A DNA stretch of 36,258 nt from NCBI GenBank assembly GCA_964517435.1, contig CAZFEC010000034.1, positions 1 through 36,258 on the forward strand, given 5' to 3'. The DNA is from BS150m-G50 sp964517435. Its GTDB lineage: Bacteria; CAIWAD01; BS150m-G50. Position 1 is the stretch's first letter. Every line of letters begins with the position of its first letter. The notes below the pieces were generated by a model. That model saw only the letters and a program-made list of their open reading frames with translations. It was not told the origin of the DNA and did not search any database. Made by a program: the position numbers and the translations under genes. Positions 24,828-33,897 of the stretch are shown here, in pieces.

Positions 24828-27062
24828 TTATTCACCTGGGCAAGGTGTAGTGCACGTAATCGTCCACTGGTTGCTCTGGATCATATCAGGCAATTGGGTT
24901 GCCCAAACATTGAGAGTGTAGGGAGCAAACTGATAGTAATCTTCAGTAATGCCGCAATAAACCCACATGTTCTCGCAAACATCCTGATACACACGCAGGA
25001 TCTTCTGCACCACGCCCTGATCGTTGCTGATACCGAAGTTGCTGCCGTCAGGCGGATCCCACTCGGTCTGTGCGGGGGCCGAACAGGAGAAGACGATGAT
25101 TTGATTATGTACCGGATTGCCGTAGCCATCGATAATCAAAGCCGTCATCGGTACATCCTGGAATTCCAGCGGGCCGGGGGGGATACCCGGATTCTGGTAA
25201 ATCAGATAGTCGGTGTCACCCTGGATGATCAGGTTCTGTCCCAGGTCACCCGGCTGGAACGGCAGAATGTAGAAGGGAGCGTCATAAGGTACGCAAAGGT
25301 CGCCGGGAATATACGGCGATTCCGGATCCTCCGGATCTTCCGGCACCAGACCGGCGCAGCAGGCCTCCACCAGGAAGAGGGTGTCGCCGATCGTACCGGA
25401 GGAATAGATCATATTTGTGAAAGCGATACCGGGATGCGTTTCGCCGGCGTTGTTCTCATTGCCGGTGAAAGCGTCACCTCCGATGGAACAGACGTACTCC
25501 GGTTCGACATGGAAATACACCGCCGTGGAATCGCGCACATCGTTCGAGTAGAGATCCCAGAAGTGGGCCGCCCATTCGATCTCCCACATACCGGCGCCGA
25601 TCTGTACACCGACGGCGTTGCGGTCGACGTAACCATGAGTCGGCGGACCGGAAACGACAGTGATCAATGCGCGTTGCGATAACACTTCGGGATACTCAAC
25701 CACGTAGGCCTGTATCATAACTACGCCGGGACGCTTCCAGCTGTTGACCGAAATCGTCGCCATGCCGTTGGTGGTGTTGACGATCAACGTATCGCTGGTG
25801 CCGCTGATGGCGCGGTACCAGTACCGTGTTTCATCACCCGCCACCGACATACTGACCGAATCGGGAGCGGAAACAATGCTGAAGGCAACATCGGTCTCCT
25901 CGGTGACGGCGTAGCCGCTCGGATCGAGCACCTCGGCGTGCACCGGCGTCGTCGACATCGCGCCCGACCCCATGATTTCGATGACCGGGTTGTTCGCCGA
26001 CAGGACGATGTTGGCCGGGATACCGGCGTTCAGCATGATGAAGGTGTTGGCGTAGACGGAATCGGTGCCGACATTCACCCAGGCGGTGATCTCCGCCAGA
26101 CCGGAGCTGGTGCCCATCTGGAAGACGGTGGTGCACTGTCCGTTGTCGTCCGTGGTGGCGTACTCCGTCAAACCGCCCAGCGTACTCGCGAAGCGTACGT
26201 TAGTACCCGCTTCCACGGGGTTGCTGAGCGGGTCGAACACCGATGCGGTGATGACGGAGGAAATGATTTCGCCCTGCGGCAATTCGGCGTACTCGGATTC
26301 CAGCACTATGCTGGCGGCCTCGCCGACACCCATCAGCACATGGTAGTTGCGGGTGTCTTCCAGGTTGCCGTAGCTGGCGGATATCTCGCAGTAACCGGTA
26401 TCGATGGGCGAGATCCAGAACGCGGTAGCGATTCCCTGGGCGTCGGTGACTTCCGAACCGGTGATATAGCCCAAAGTTGCACCGAAATAGACAGTCATGT
26501 TGGGTGCGGCGTGTCCCTCAATCGTCAGCAGGGCGCGCACCTCCGTCTCGTCGGTATTGCTGGGGTCGGTGTAGAGTGTTTCACCCAGCGGTTGAATGAT
26601 GGTGATGGAATTGGTTTCCTGGATGCACAGTTCGATCCGGGTGGTATCGACAGCATTGCCGGCCTGCGCCATGATAGAGATGATACCTCCATCTTCAATG
26701 TCCATGCCCTCCACCGCCTGATAGACATACTGAATCTGCCCTTGATGGTTGGTGACGGTATCGGCGGTGGCGGGGTAGAGAGCCCCCTCGCTGCCATCCA
26801 CCAATCTGACATCCACCTCCACGCCGGCAATCGCGGTGGAATTGACATCCAGCGCCAGCACCTGTAAAGTGTCAACGGCACTGGCGACATCGGTAGTGTC
26901 CACGAACAGGAGCGGTTCCATCGGGGTGATGTGGACGCTGGCAACCGTTGGCAGGGTTTGGTCCTGCTCCTCTTGGCTCGAAATGATCCGGCGGTCGCAA
27001 CCGGTTGTTATCAAGAAGAGGACCAGAACCAGAGCGCTGAATTTGTATATATGCTTACTCAT
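24828..27062 (-). CDS. Lipoprotein with repeated Ig-like (invasin-type) domains
   Basis: 744 residues with a lipoprotein signal: membrane-spanning N-terminus and lipobox ITTGC, Cys22. The rest is a chain of beta-sandwich repeats resembling Big_1/invasin modules, roughly at 40-150, 155-240, 245-345, 350-470 and beyond. Each has turns such as ...VTNHQGQIQYVY, VTDAQGIATAFW, TTDDNGQCTTVF and ISNDQGVVQKIL, the usual xDxxGxxxxxx strand pattern. Its ATG overlaps the pilQ stop (ATGA), so it is translated with the secretin and ends the operon. That suggests an envelope-anchored partner of the pilus, such as a surface adhesin or secretin-associated lipoprotein. No named pilus lipoprotein family fits that I can see; it is too long for PilF/PilW-type pilotins and lacks TPR repeats. 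Confidence 0.85.
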   Translation of the reverse strand: MSKHIYKFSALVLVLFLITTGCDRRIISSQEEQDQTLPTVASVHITPMEPLLFVDTTDVASAVDTLQVLALDVNSTAIAGVEVDVRLVDGSEGALYPATADTVTNHQGQIQYVYQAVEGMDIEDGGIISIMAQAGNAVDTTRIELCIQETNSITIIQPLGETLYTDPSNTDETEVRALLTIEGHAAPNMTVYFGATLGYITGSEVTDAQGIATAFWISPIDTGYCEISASYGNLEDTRNYHVLMGVGEAASIVLESEYAELPQGEIISSVITASVFDPLSNPVEAGTNVRFASTLGGLTEYATTDDNGQCTTVFQMGTSSGLAEITAWVNVGTDSVYANTFIMLNAGIPANIVLSANNPVIEIMGSGAMSTTPVHAEVLDPSGYAVTEETDVAFSIVSAPDSVSMSVAGDETRYWYRAISGTSDTLIVNTTNGMATISVNSWKRPGVVMIQAYVVEYPEVLSQRALITVVSGPPTHGYVDRNAVGVQIGAGMWEIEWAAHFWDLYSNDVRDSTAVYFHVEPEYVCSIGGDAFTGNENNAGETHPGIAFTNMIYSSGTIGDTLFLVEACCAGLVPEDPEDPESPYIPGDLCVPYDAPFYILPFQPGDLGQNLIIQGDTDYLIYQNPGIPPGPLEFQDVPMTALIIDGYGNPVHNQIIVFSCSAPAQTEWDPPDGSNFGISNDQGVVQKILRVYQDVCENMWVYCGITEDYYQFAPYTLNVWATQLPDMIQSNQWTITCTTPCPGE

Positions 27063-28459
27063 GATCCTTCTCCGCGTAAAATGTCTTGGAGCAACATTTC
27101 ATCTTCTATCTTCTGAATAACAGGTGGTTTGATGGGATGGAAATCCCCCTCTGGCTTCAAGATGTGTGGTGTCACCTCGATAACCAGGTCACTCTGGGAA
27201 ATCTGGTCTTCCGTCGAGCGGAAGAGCAGGCCTATCAGCGGTATATCACCCAGAATGGGTACTTTATTCAAAACCTTGGTTTTCTTGCGATCGAGCAGGC
27301 CGGCGATGATGATCGACTCGCCGTCCTTGACCCGGATGGTAGTGGTGGCGGTGCGCTTTTTGATCTGGGGGATATCCTTGTTCGGACCCTTCCAGTCAAC
27401 GATGTTGCTCACCTCCGGGACGATGGTGGTGGTGATGTAACCGTCGGAGTTGATTTTCGGCGTGATGCGCAGGATGACACCGACCTCCTCCTGTTTCACC
27501 GTGATCTGCTGCGTCTGGCCGCCCGCCTGGAAGACATAGGAAACCAGGTCGATCACCTTGATCTCCGCCTCCCGGTTGTTCATCGTAGTGACGGAGGAGT
27601 TGGCCAGCATGTGAGCGCGGTGGTTGCGCAGCAGATAGTTGAGCGTAATGTCAAAGGTGGACAGCTGGCGGGAGAAATGTCCGATATCCTTGATGTCGAT
27701 CGGCTGGAACGGCATCTGATCCGGCAGCTGGCCGGTGTTGGTGGAAGCTTCCGCCACCACGACCGGTTCGCCGCTGGGGCCGACGTCGTTCTCGGCGATG
27801 ATGGTGGTCAGCGAATTCAGCTTCGACCAGTCGATGCCGAGTATCTCTTCATCGTTGACATCCACCTCGACGATCCTCGCTTCGAGGGTGATCTGGGGAG
27901 CCGGTTTGTCCACCTGGAGGATCGCCTCTTCGATCTCCGCGATCACTTTCGGGCTGGTGCGTACCAGCAACCGGTTGCCTGAAACATCCACGGTGATGTT
28001 CTTGGTGAAGTCCTCCAGCATCTTGGAAACCTCTTCGGCATCGGCGTACTGCAGGTTGATCACATAGGAATTGACGCCGACTTCCTGTTTCAACACCTTG
28101 GGATCACCCACCAGGATGGAAGTACCGACGATGTCGTAGGCCAGACCGACGGAACGGACTACCAGGTTGATCGCCTGGTCGGCCGGAACATCCCGCAGGT
28201 GCAGAGTGATCTTATCCTGATCTTCGACTTCCGGACCGGTCACGATGTTGAGTCCCGATTTCTCGGCCAGAATAGCGAGGACGTCGGGCAGTGAAGCATC
28301 CTGCGCATCCAGGGTGACCCGGACGGCGGACATATCGATTTTCTCCGGTGCGATTGGATCGGTCGCCGTCTCGGCGACTATCACTCCCGCCAGTCCCGAG
28401 CCCAGCAGCCCGACGCAGAGAAGGAAAGAAAACCAGGAAAGGTGTCTTACCAGTTTCAT
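27059..28459 (-). CDS. pilQ: Type IV pilus secretin PilQ
   Basis: Outer-membrane multimeric channel through which the pilus passes. It has 466 residues, short for PilQ because the N-terminal AMIN domains are missing. A signal peptide (about 1-30) is followed by an STN-type domain at about 48-115 (VTLDAQDASLPDVLAILAEKSG), a NolW-type domain at about 125-190 and the secretin domain from about 195. The secretin domain holds the signature VPILGDIPLIGLLFRST (400-416). AGGAG lies before the ATG. It lies last of the pilMNOPQ series. Confidence 0.95.
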   Translation of the reverse strand: MKLVRHLSWFSFLLCVGLLGSGLAGVIVAETATDPIAPEKIDMSAVRVTLDAQDASLPDVLAILAEKSGLNIVTGPEVEDQDKITLHLRDVPADQAINLVVRSVGLAYDIVGTSILVGDPKVLKQEVGVNSYVINLQYADAEEVSKMLEDFTKNITVDVSGNRLLVRTSPKVIAEIEEAILQVDKPAPQITLEARIVEVDVNDEEILGIDWSKLNSLTTIIAENDVGPSGEPVVVAEASTNTGQLPDQMPFQPIDIKDIGHFSRQLSTFDITLNYLLRNHRAHMLANSSVTTMNNREAEIKVIDLVSYVFQAGGQTQQITVKQEEVGVILRITPKINSDGYITTTIVPEVSNIVDWKGPNKDIPQIKKRTATTTIRVKDGESIIIAGLLDRKKTKVLNKVPILGDIPLIGLLFRSTEDQISQSDLVIEVTPHILKPEGDFHPIKPPVIQKIEDEMLLQDILRGEGS

Positions 28460-28483
28460 CCATTGCTCCTTTATCTATGTGAT

Positions 28484-29044
28484 CTAGAATTTATCTTTCA
28501 ATAAAGCACGTTCTTCAGCCATCCGCTTGGACATCTCCTTCTCCAGCGGCAGGGTCTCCAACTGGCCGCCGCGCAGGGCGACAACCACTTCAGCCCGTCT
28601 TATCTCAACCACCCGGTACTTGCCGTCGTCGAAGGTCTCCCCTTCCCTGACCACCAGGTCCTTTCCCTTCAGGCGCACGATCGCAGCCGAGCGGTTCTGC
28701 GCGCCATCCGCGAGGATGGTGCTGCTGAGTCGCGGCAGCCGTTCATGCTTCTGAGCGTAGAATTCCGGATTGTCCATGAAGGTGAGGTTCATCACCACGC
28801 GGGTCAGATCGAGGGGATCATGTTCCAGCCTGAACTGGAATTCCGCCTGCCGGGCGAGGCTTTCCTCCAGCCGGTTGACGGTATTCAGCAGGGTGATGTC
28901 GGTTCCCGCCTCCTCGGCGTGCAGGGTACGCTGCAGCTCTTCCACCTCGTCATCCAGGAACCAGGCCCGGAAGGCGAAGGCAACTACAGCCAGCGTCAGG
29001 AGAATCAGCAGAATATTCCAGATGAAGTTTTTCAGATTTGTCAT
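28484..29044 (-). CDS. pilP: PilP-like pilus assembly protein
   Basis: 186 residues with one membrane segment at about 9-27, a helical linker (31-70) and a C-terminal beta domain at about 115-170. That domain (AAIVRLKGKDLVVREGETFDDGKYRVVEI) matches the PilP/GspC homology-region pattern. PilP normally is a lipoprotein; here it has an N-terminal membrane anchor instead, as in GspC. It would connect the inner-membrane PilNO complex to PilQ. The name rests on the C-terminal fold and on its place between pilO and pilQ. GAGGCAGG stands just before the ATG. Confidence 0.8.
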   Translation of the reverse strand: MTNLKNFIWNILLILLTLAVVAFAFRAWFLDDEVEELQRTLHAEEAGTDITLLNTVNRLEESLARQAEFQFRLEHDPLDLTRVVMNLTFMDNPEFYAQKHERLPRLSSTILADGAQNRSAAIVRLKGKDLVVREGETFDDGKYRVVEIRRAEVVVALRGGQLETLPLEKEMSKRMAEERALLKDKF

Positions 29045-29051
29045 GCCTGCC

Positions 29052-29615
29052 TCAGATACTTGTCTTGGATTTGATCAGTGTCAGGGTGTTCAGGTGCACC
29101 AGGAAGTCGTGCTGTTGGATGTCATCCATGGTGCGGGCTCTGATCAGCTCGTTGACCTCGTTGACGATGCGGTAACCGTCGATGGTGACGAGGCGGTCCG
29201 ATTTCTCCAGGATGGTCACCAGTTCACTGAACTTGGCGTAGGTAGTGTTGATGCTGAGATGATAGGGTGTGCGGATGAAGCTCTTCTCCCGCTTCCGTTT
29301 AGCCGCTTCCAGTCCCTTCAGGTTGATACCCAGCTGCTGGGTTAAGTCGATCACCTCGTTCATGAAGGGTACCGAAGCGTCCTCCGCCAGCGAATCCTCC
29401 AGCGAATTGGCCAGATTGCTGTTGATCAGCTTGGCCACCCGGTCGAGATTGCTGTTGAGGATCTGCGCGGAAATCAGCTTCTCCTGTTCTATGATCAGCT
29501 CCTGCTCCAGCTCCTGCAGTCGCGCCGGTTTGCCCGGCACCTGGAAGGAGTAGATCGAATACTGCCAGCCGACAAAGAGGAGCAGGACGAGTGTAGCGAT
29601 GGTTAGGCGTTGCAT
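29052..29615 (-). CDS. pilO: PilO-like inner-membrane pilus alignment protein
   Basis: 187 residues: a short N-terminal tail, a membrane segment at about 5-22, a coiled-coil at about 31-65 and a ferredoxin-like PilO core with the typical LGINLKGLEAAKRKRE and YHLSINTTYAKFSELVTILEKSDRLVTIDGY strands. It would pair with PilN in the periplasm. The order pilM-N-O-P-Q with gaps of under 25 bases confirms the call. AGGA stands before the ATG. Confidence 0.87.
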   Translation of the reverse strand: MQRLTIATLVLLLFVGWQYSIYSFQVPGKPARLQELEQELIIEQEKLISAQILNSNLDRVAKLINSNLANSLEDSLAEDASVPFMNEVIDLTQQLGINLKGLEAAKRKREKSFIRTPYHLSINTTYAKFSELVTILEKSDRLVTIDGYRIVNEVNELIRARTMDDIQQHDFLVHLNTLTLIKSKTSI

Positions 29616-29623
29616 CTATTATC

Positions 29624-30256
29624 CTATCTAGTGATCTGTTCTACTTCAGCGTCACGGCCGCGCACCCGGAAGGCGCGCGGTTTGAACCGGTTCAGCACTT
29701 CGCAGACGACGTTGAACTTGAGGATCGGTTCATCCTGCACCTTGATCCGCTCCGAGAGCTGGAACTTGATGCTGGCGAAGTTCTCGTTGAAGAAGGGATT
29801 CGCGTTGAGACCGTCGACGAAATCCATCACATCGAAAACCGGCTCACGGTCCACCATGATGCGGACGATGCCGTAGATGTTGAGGGTGCCCTTCTCGTAC
29901 TTGGCGCTGGTGATGGCCAGGTGCTCGGTCACCTCCTCGCCCAGTCCCTGCAGCTTGCGCGCCCAGAGCAGACGGCTGTTCTCCAGCTCGTTCAGGCGCA
30001 TGATGTCCTCGCGCGACAGCTGGTTGCCGGTCTCCCGCAGGTGCTGGATTTCATCCTTGACCTGCTGCAGCTGCGTTTCCTTGTTGTCGATCATGTCGGC
30101 CAGGATGTTGGCGTGATGCTGGGCGTAGGAACCGACCCCGACCGCCACCAGCAGGAAGACGATGAGGATGATCCAGCGTCCGATCTCCATCTGGCGCTGC
30201 AGCTTGGACCCCTTGTCCTCGCCTTTATTAAAGTTGATGCGATATTCGTGAACCAC
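29624..30256 (-). CDS. pilN: PilN-like inner-membrane pilus assembly protein
   Basis: 210 residues from a GTG start at 30256. That start is chosen because the N-terminus then reads VVHEYRINFN, matching the xxxxRINLLP peptide by which PilN binds PilM. The GTG overlaps the pilM stop as TAGTG, and GGAG lies about 7 bases upstream. An ATG 21 codons earlier would lie inside pilM. A membrane segment at about 27-45 is followed by a coiled-coil (50-95) and a C-terminal ferredoxin-like part. Confidence 0.87.
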   Translation of the reverse strand: MVHEYRINFNKGEDKGSKLQRQMEIGRWIILIVFLLVAVGVGSYAQHHANILADMIDNKETQLQQVKDEIQHLRETGNQLSREDIMRLNELENSRLLWARKLQGLGEEVTEHLAITSAKYEKGTLNIYGIVRIMVDREPVFDVMDFVDGLNANPFFNENFASIKFQLSERIKVQDEPILKFNVVCEVLNRFKPRAFRVRGRDAEVEQITR

Positions 30257-31314
30257 TAGACACTCCTCATGGCTAATCCGATGGAGACCACCATTTCGGC
30301 CGGAGCCGCATCCGTGCATTCCGCCCCTTCGAGGGCGCGGAAGGGATTATAGATTTCAATCGGGAGGTTCATCTTCTCGCCCAGGTAGGCGTCGAGACCC
30401 TTCATGGCGGCGCCGCCGCCGGACAGCACCACCAGATTGAACTGATTCTGTCCAGTGTCCTTGATATAGTAGCGCAGGGTGCGCCGGACCTCGTCGATCA
30501 GCTCATCCACCATGGTGGTTTCCTGGATGGCCAGCATCCCCCCCTCCTCCGGGGAGGTTGTCTGGAAGGCGTCGGTGCCCTCCTCCCGCTTGATCGTTTC
30601 CGCCTGGCCGTAACCTATGTCACGCCGCTTGGCGAGATCGTTGGTAAAGTGATGACCGCCGATCGGGATGTCTCGGGAGAAGATGCGATCCTGGCGGCCG
30701 TCCACCACCACCGTGGTCTGACGGGCGCCGATGTTGAGGAAGACGATGACTCCCTCCTCCGGGTAGTCCTCCAGACCGAAATAGGCGTTGACCATTGCCA
30801 GCGGCTCCAGACTGACGACCCCCAGCTTGAAACCGGCGTCGGTCAGCAGGTCCTCGTGAAACTTATAGAGCTTCTTGGTGCTGGCGGCCAGCAGCACCCG
30901 CAGCTGGTCCGGATCATGCGGATCCTCGCCCAACACCTGGAAGTCGATGATGGTGTCGCTCTCGTCGATCGGCAGATGCTTGCGCGCCTCGAAGGCGAGC
31001 GAGGTCTTCAGCTCCTCGTCGGTCATCTGGATCGACTTGATCTCCTTCAGGCTGGTGGCGGCGCCGCCGAGAGCGGTGACCAGGTTGGCCTTCTGCGGCC
31101 TGATCTGGAACTGCGTCAGCAGCTTTTTGAGCGCGCCCAGGGTATCGATACTGCTCAGCTTGGTCGGGTCGTAGCTTTCCACCCGCGAGTAGAGCGGCAC
31201 CTGGCCGGTCTTGATCACGCGGTAGCCCTGCTTGAGGTGCTCCAGCAGGACCCCCTTGACCGTGAAGGTACCGATATCGATGCCCAGGATGTGGTTCGAT
31301 CTGGTTCCAAACAT
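30256..31314 (-). CDS. pilM: Actin-like pilus assembly protein PilM
   Basis: Cytoplasmic FtsA/actin-fold protein that binds the PilN tail and links it to the motor ATPases. It has 352 residues. Motifs are GIDIGTFTVKGVLL (phosphate 1, near residue 11), FLNIGARQTTVVV (phosphate 2, near 195) and VVLSGGGAAMKGLD (adenosine loop, near 300), with LAFEARKHLPID typical of PilM. A weak ribosome site (GGAAGG) lies about 13 bases before the ATG. About 200 bases of repeat-bearing DNA separate it from the preceding minor pilin gene. Confidence 0.95.
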   Translation of the reverse strand: MFGTRSNHILGIDIGTFTVKGVLLEHLKQGYRVIKTGQVPLYSRVESYDPTKLSSIDTLGALKKLLTQFQIRPQKANLVTALGGAATSLKEIKSIQMTDEELKTSLAFEARKHLPIDESDTIIDFQVLGEDPHDPDQLRVLLAASTKKLYKFHEDLLTDAGFKLGVVSLEPLAMVNAYFGLEDYPEEGVIVFLNIGARQTTVVVDGRQDRIFSRDIPIGGHHFTNDLAKRRDIGYGQAETIKREEGTDAFQTTSPEEGGMLAIQETTMVDELIDEVRRTLRYYIKDTGQNQFNLVVLSGGGAAMKGLDAYLGEKMNLPIEIYNPFRALEGAECTDAAPAEMVVSIGLAMRSV

Positions 31315-31389
31315 TCAGTAGTTGCCCTTCCTGTATCTCAATTCATTGTGCTCAAAGTTAGATCAGCTGCCGATTGATGATCGTGATCA

Positions 31390-31540
31390 TTCAATCGGTG
31401 GCAAATTGAATACCCCCGATCTTCGATCGGCGGCAAATTACGTTCCTCCTCATTCAATGGGAGGCAGGTTGAATACCCCCGATCTTCGATCGGCGGCAAA
31501 TTACGTTCCTCCTCATTCAATGGGAGGCAGGTTGAACTCC
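31390..31540. repeat. 63-base tandem repeat made of five NLPPIE-coding half units
   Basis: Copies start at 31390, 31453 and 31516 (plus-strand coordinates), exactly 63 bases apart. The two on the right are identical over most of the unit and the third is diverged. Each 63-base unit holds two related halves spaced 31 and 32 bases. On the minus strand the five halves read FNLPPIE (end of the PilX-like gene, then stop), RNLPPIE, FNLPPIE-stop, RNLPPIE and FNLPPIE-stop. The array lies between the PilX-like gene and pilM. A 14-base palindrome ATGATCGTGATCAT (31377-31390) sits at its far end. Confidence 0.85.
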
Positions 31541-33273
31541 GCGCGTTGCGCCTCCCACGCCTTCTTCTCGAACAGCACCCGTTCGGTTTCGAACAGCAGC
31601 TGTCCCTGTGCGGTCGAGGTGTTCGGGAAATTCGGCGGCGGGAAATCGAGGAAATTGTCATCGTAATGATAGCGCTTGTCGTAACCGATGATGCGCTGTC
31701 CATACGGTCCGATCGGTGAACGGCGTACGAAACCGCGCCGCTGCTGGATCACCGCGCCCCAGAGGTAGATGTTGCCCCGCACGTCTAAAATACCGGAGTG
31801 GCAGGGATCATTGGGCGGCAAACCATAGGGATTCTCCGCCCAGGATTGTGTACAGGAATTGTGCCAGAAATCCACCTCGAAGACATTGTCCATCGCCATG
31901 ATGGCGGCGGTGATCAGGACATGTCTTGTGTCAAGTAAGCCAATAACCTCATCGCAGTTGCCCTGAGGTCCTCCCCCATTACCATTATATCCGCCGTTTT
32001 CAGCCGTAAAGGCGAGAATGACGTTCTTCTCTGAAACGATACCCATCCGGTTGAGCGAATTCGTCGGGGGTTTTCCCTTATCATCTTCCGGCGTGCCGGG
32101 TGGAAAGTCGTTACCGTCGAAAGCGACATCGGTATAAAAGAGATCGTCGATCAGCCAGATTGTATCGGCGGAGAGAAACGTGACCTGTCCCTCCAGCCAA
32201 CCTTCCAGGAGCAGCTTGCCGTTGAGCACCACGGTGCCGCGCTGCGGTGGAGGCAAAGAGAGCATGTGGTAACGGGGGTAGTTCGCTTCCCAGAAAATCG
32301 TATCTCCCTCAGAGGTAAAGAGGTTGAAGAGCCACTGCTCGATTATCAGGTTGCGATTGCGGATATGTACGGTGGTGGCCACCTCCTCCCAGGCTTGGAG
32401 GGAGTCGATGAAAACGTTGCTGGAGGAAATCGGCAGACCGGCGTTCTGGCGCATCACATCGATGGCGTCCTCCGGCGGATAGAGAATCCCCTGTCCATCG
32501 GAGTTGGGTGGGTAGTTGGGAGTGAAACCGGCGTGGAAGATGTCGTAATTGGGACTGGTGCCATTAACCCACCTCACATCTTCCATGGCGGTAGTCACCC
32601 AGCCATAGAACTGCGGGTAACCGCCGGCGTTGCCGTTGATGTTGATATAGTCGTTTGAATGGAGACGGCCGTAGATGATGTCGGCACCGTAGAAATTAAT
32701 CAGGATCTGACCACCGGGGTCGTCCAGCGGATTCTGCTCCAGGTGGGTGAAGTACATGAAGTTGGCGAAGTTCTGCAGGCCGAAACTGACCGAAGCGGTT
32801 TTCCTGACAACCATGTCCTCCCGCTGGAAGGGATCGTAATAAGAAACGACTCCGTCAACCATCGTATAGTACACCGCCTCGGTGGACACCAACGGATTGA
32901 TATATTCTTTTTTCAGTTTGAGGTTTTCGAAACCGTAGTTGAATTCAACGGTCTCGTCATCCAGGTGGTCCTCATCCGGGCGGAAGTTGTCCCGCTGGGT
33001 GACGTAAGGTGGAATGTCACCTGCCTGAGCGGTTTCCAGCGCGGTTAACGTGCGACCGATCAGGTCCGGTACCGCGTAGCGCGCCAGCGCCTCCTCAGCA
33101 GCGTACTGGGCGTGCAGCTCGGCGCGCCGATGCAGGTAGAGGCTCTCGCGGCTGGTGGAGTGATGGAGAAAAGCGAAGGAGATCATCACCAGCACGCCCA
33201 CCAGTACGATGGCCAGCCAGATAGAAAAACCGCCTTCCGCCGCGGAGGGGCGTTGCATGACGTCAGTCCTCAT
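31513..33273 (-). CDS. Large PilX/GspK-like minor pilin with pilus-tip domain
   Basis: 586 residues. The N-terminus EGG-FSIWLAIVLVGVLVMISFAFL is a type III-signal pilin helix cleaved after Gly15; the usual Glu at mature position 5 is absent (Leu20), as in GspK/PilX-type tip pilins. Residues 40-170 form the pilin stalk. Residues about 173-560 form a large domain with GRLHSNDYININGNAGGYPQFYGWV and later GIVSEKNVILAF, which I associate with the DUF4900 type. That domain is shared closely with the T9SS protein at 14056-16296. The protein ends EFNLPPIE. The start lies 3 bases after the preceding pilin gene. Its size, position and lacking Glu5 suggest it caps the pilus. Confidence 0.85.
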   Translation of the reverse strand: MRTDVMQRPSAAEGGFSIWLAIVLVGVLVMISFAFLHHSTSRESLYLHRRAELHAQYAAEEALARYAVPDLIGRTLTALETAQAGDIPPYVTQRDNFRPDEDHLDDETVEFNYGFENLKLKKEYINPLVSTEAVYYTMVDGVVSYYDPFQREDMVVRKTASVSFGLQNFANFMYFTHLEQNPLDDPGGQILINFYGADIIYGRLHSNDYININGNAGGYPQFYGWVTTAMEDVRWVNGTSPNYDIFHAGFTPNYPPNSDGQGILYPPEDAIDVMRQNAGLPISSSNVFIDSLQAWEEVATTVHIRNRNLIIEQWLFNLFTSEGDTIFWEANYPRYHMLSLPPPQRGTVVLNGKLLLEGWLEGQVTFLSADTIWLIDDLFYTDVAFDGNDFPPGTPEDDKGKPPTNSLNRMGIVSEKNVILAFTAENGGYNGNGGGPQGNCDEVIGLLDTRHVLITAAIMAMDNVFEVDFWHNSCTQSWAENPYGLPPNDPCHSGILDVRGNIYLWGAVIQQRRGFVRRSPIGPYGQRIIGYDKRYHYDDNFLDFPPPNFPNTSTAQGQLLFETERVLFEKKAWEAQRAEFNLPPIE

Positions 33274-33276
33274 AGT

Positions 33277-33897
33277 CTACCCCATGACGTTCTGATGGGT
33301 CAGTGCCCGGTTGTACAGTACGATATTGGGTGCGAAGAAGCTGCGCGTGAATTCCTTTTCGATCCGGTAGGTGCCCCGCTCCATCTCATGTGTATAACGT
33401 ATGATCATGTCGAGCTTGATGAACGCGCCGTAGGATCCCGAGGGCAGGAAGCGGGAATTGTCGATGCGGCCGCGGTAGCTCAGGACCTCCAGTTGTTCAC
33501 CGGCACGCAGTCGCTTGGGCGGGAAAAGCGGATCCATCAGCTGATTGTTGAGCTTGACGCCGTCGGTAGCGTTGGCGTGCAGCACGTTGTCCACATTCAG
33601 GTCCTGCTCGGTCAGGGAAGTATTCACCGTAAAGGAGTTGTTGCCGTTGACCCTGAAGTTCCGTGAGTTCTTGACATACTTCTCCGCCAGGCGCAGGCTC
33701 ATTTCACCGTAGGTATAGATCTCCTGCATCTGGAGGTCGCGCGCCATCTGGTTCTTGAATTCCAGCATGGTCACGGCCAGACCGAGCAGCACAATACTGC
33801 TCATCAACAGTGCCACCGCCAGTTCAACTATGGTTGCTCCACGTTCAGAGCATGGAATTGATGGCGGTGCGCAGCGATTCGTGTTGCAGCGTACCAT
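33277..33897 (-). CDS. PilW-like minor pilin
   Basis: 206 residues. The prepilin signal is CSERG-ATIVELAVALLMSSIVLLGLA, cleaved after Gly20, with Glu25 at the mature position 5. A 180-residue globular part follows. The start at 33897 is supported by GGGAGGAAACTG directly before the ATG, even though this places the first 18 codons inside the preceding gene (53-base overlap). It belongs to the minor-pilin trio that primes or caps the pilus; PilW/PilJ/GspJ-like by size and order. Confidence 0.82.
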   Translation of the reverse strand: MVRCNTNRCAPPSIPCSERGATIVELAVALLMSSIVLLGLAVTMLEFKNQMARDLQMQEIYTYGEMSLRLAEKYVKNSRNFRVNGNNSFTVNTSLTEQDLNVDNVLHANATDGVKLNNQLMDPLFPPKRLRAGEQLEVLSYRGRIDNSRFLPSGSYGAFIKLDMIIRYTHEMERGTYRIEKEFTRSFFAPNIVLYNRALTHQNVMG

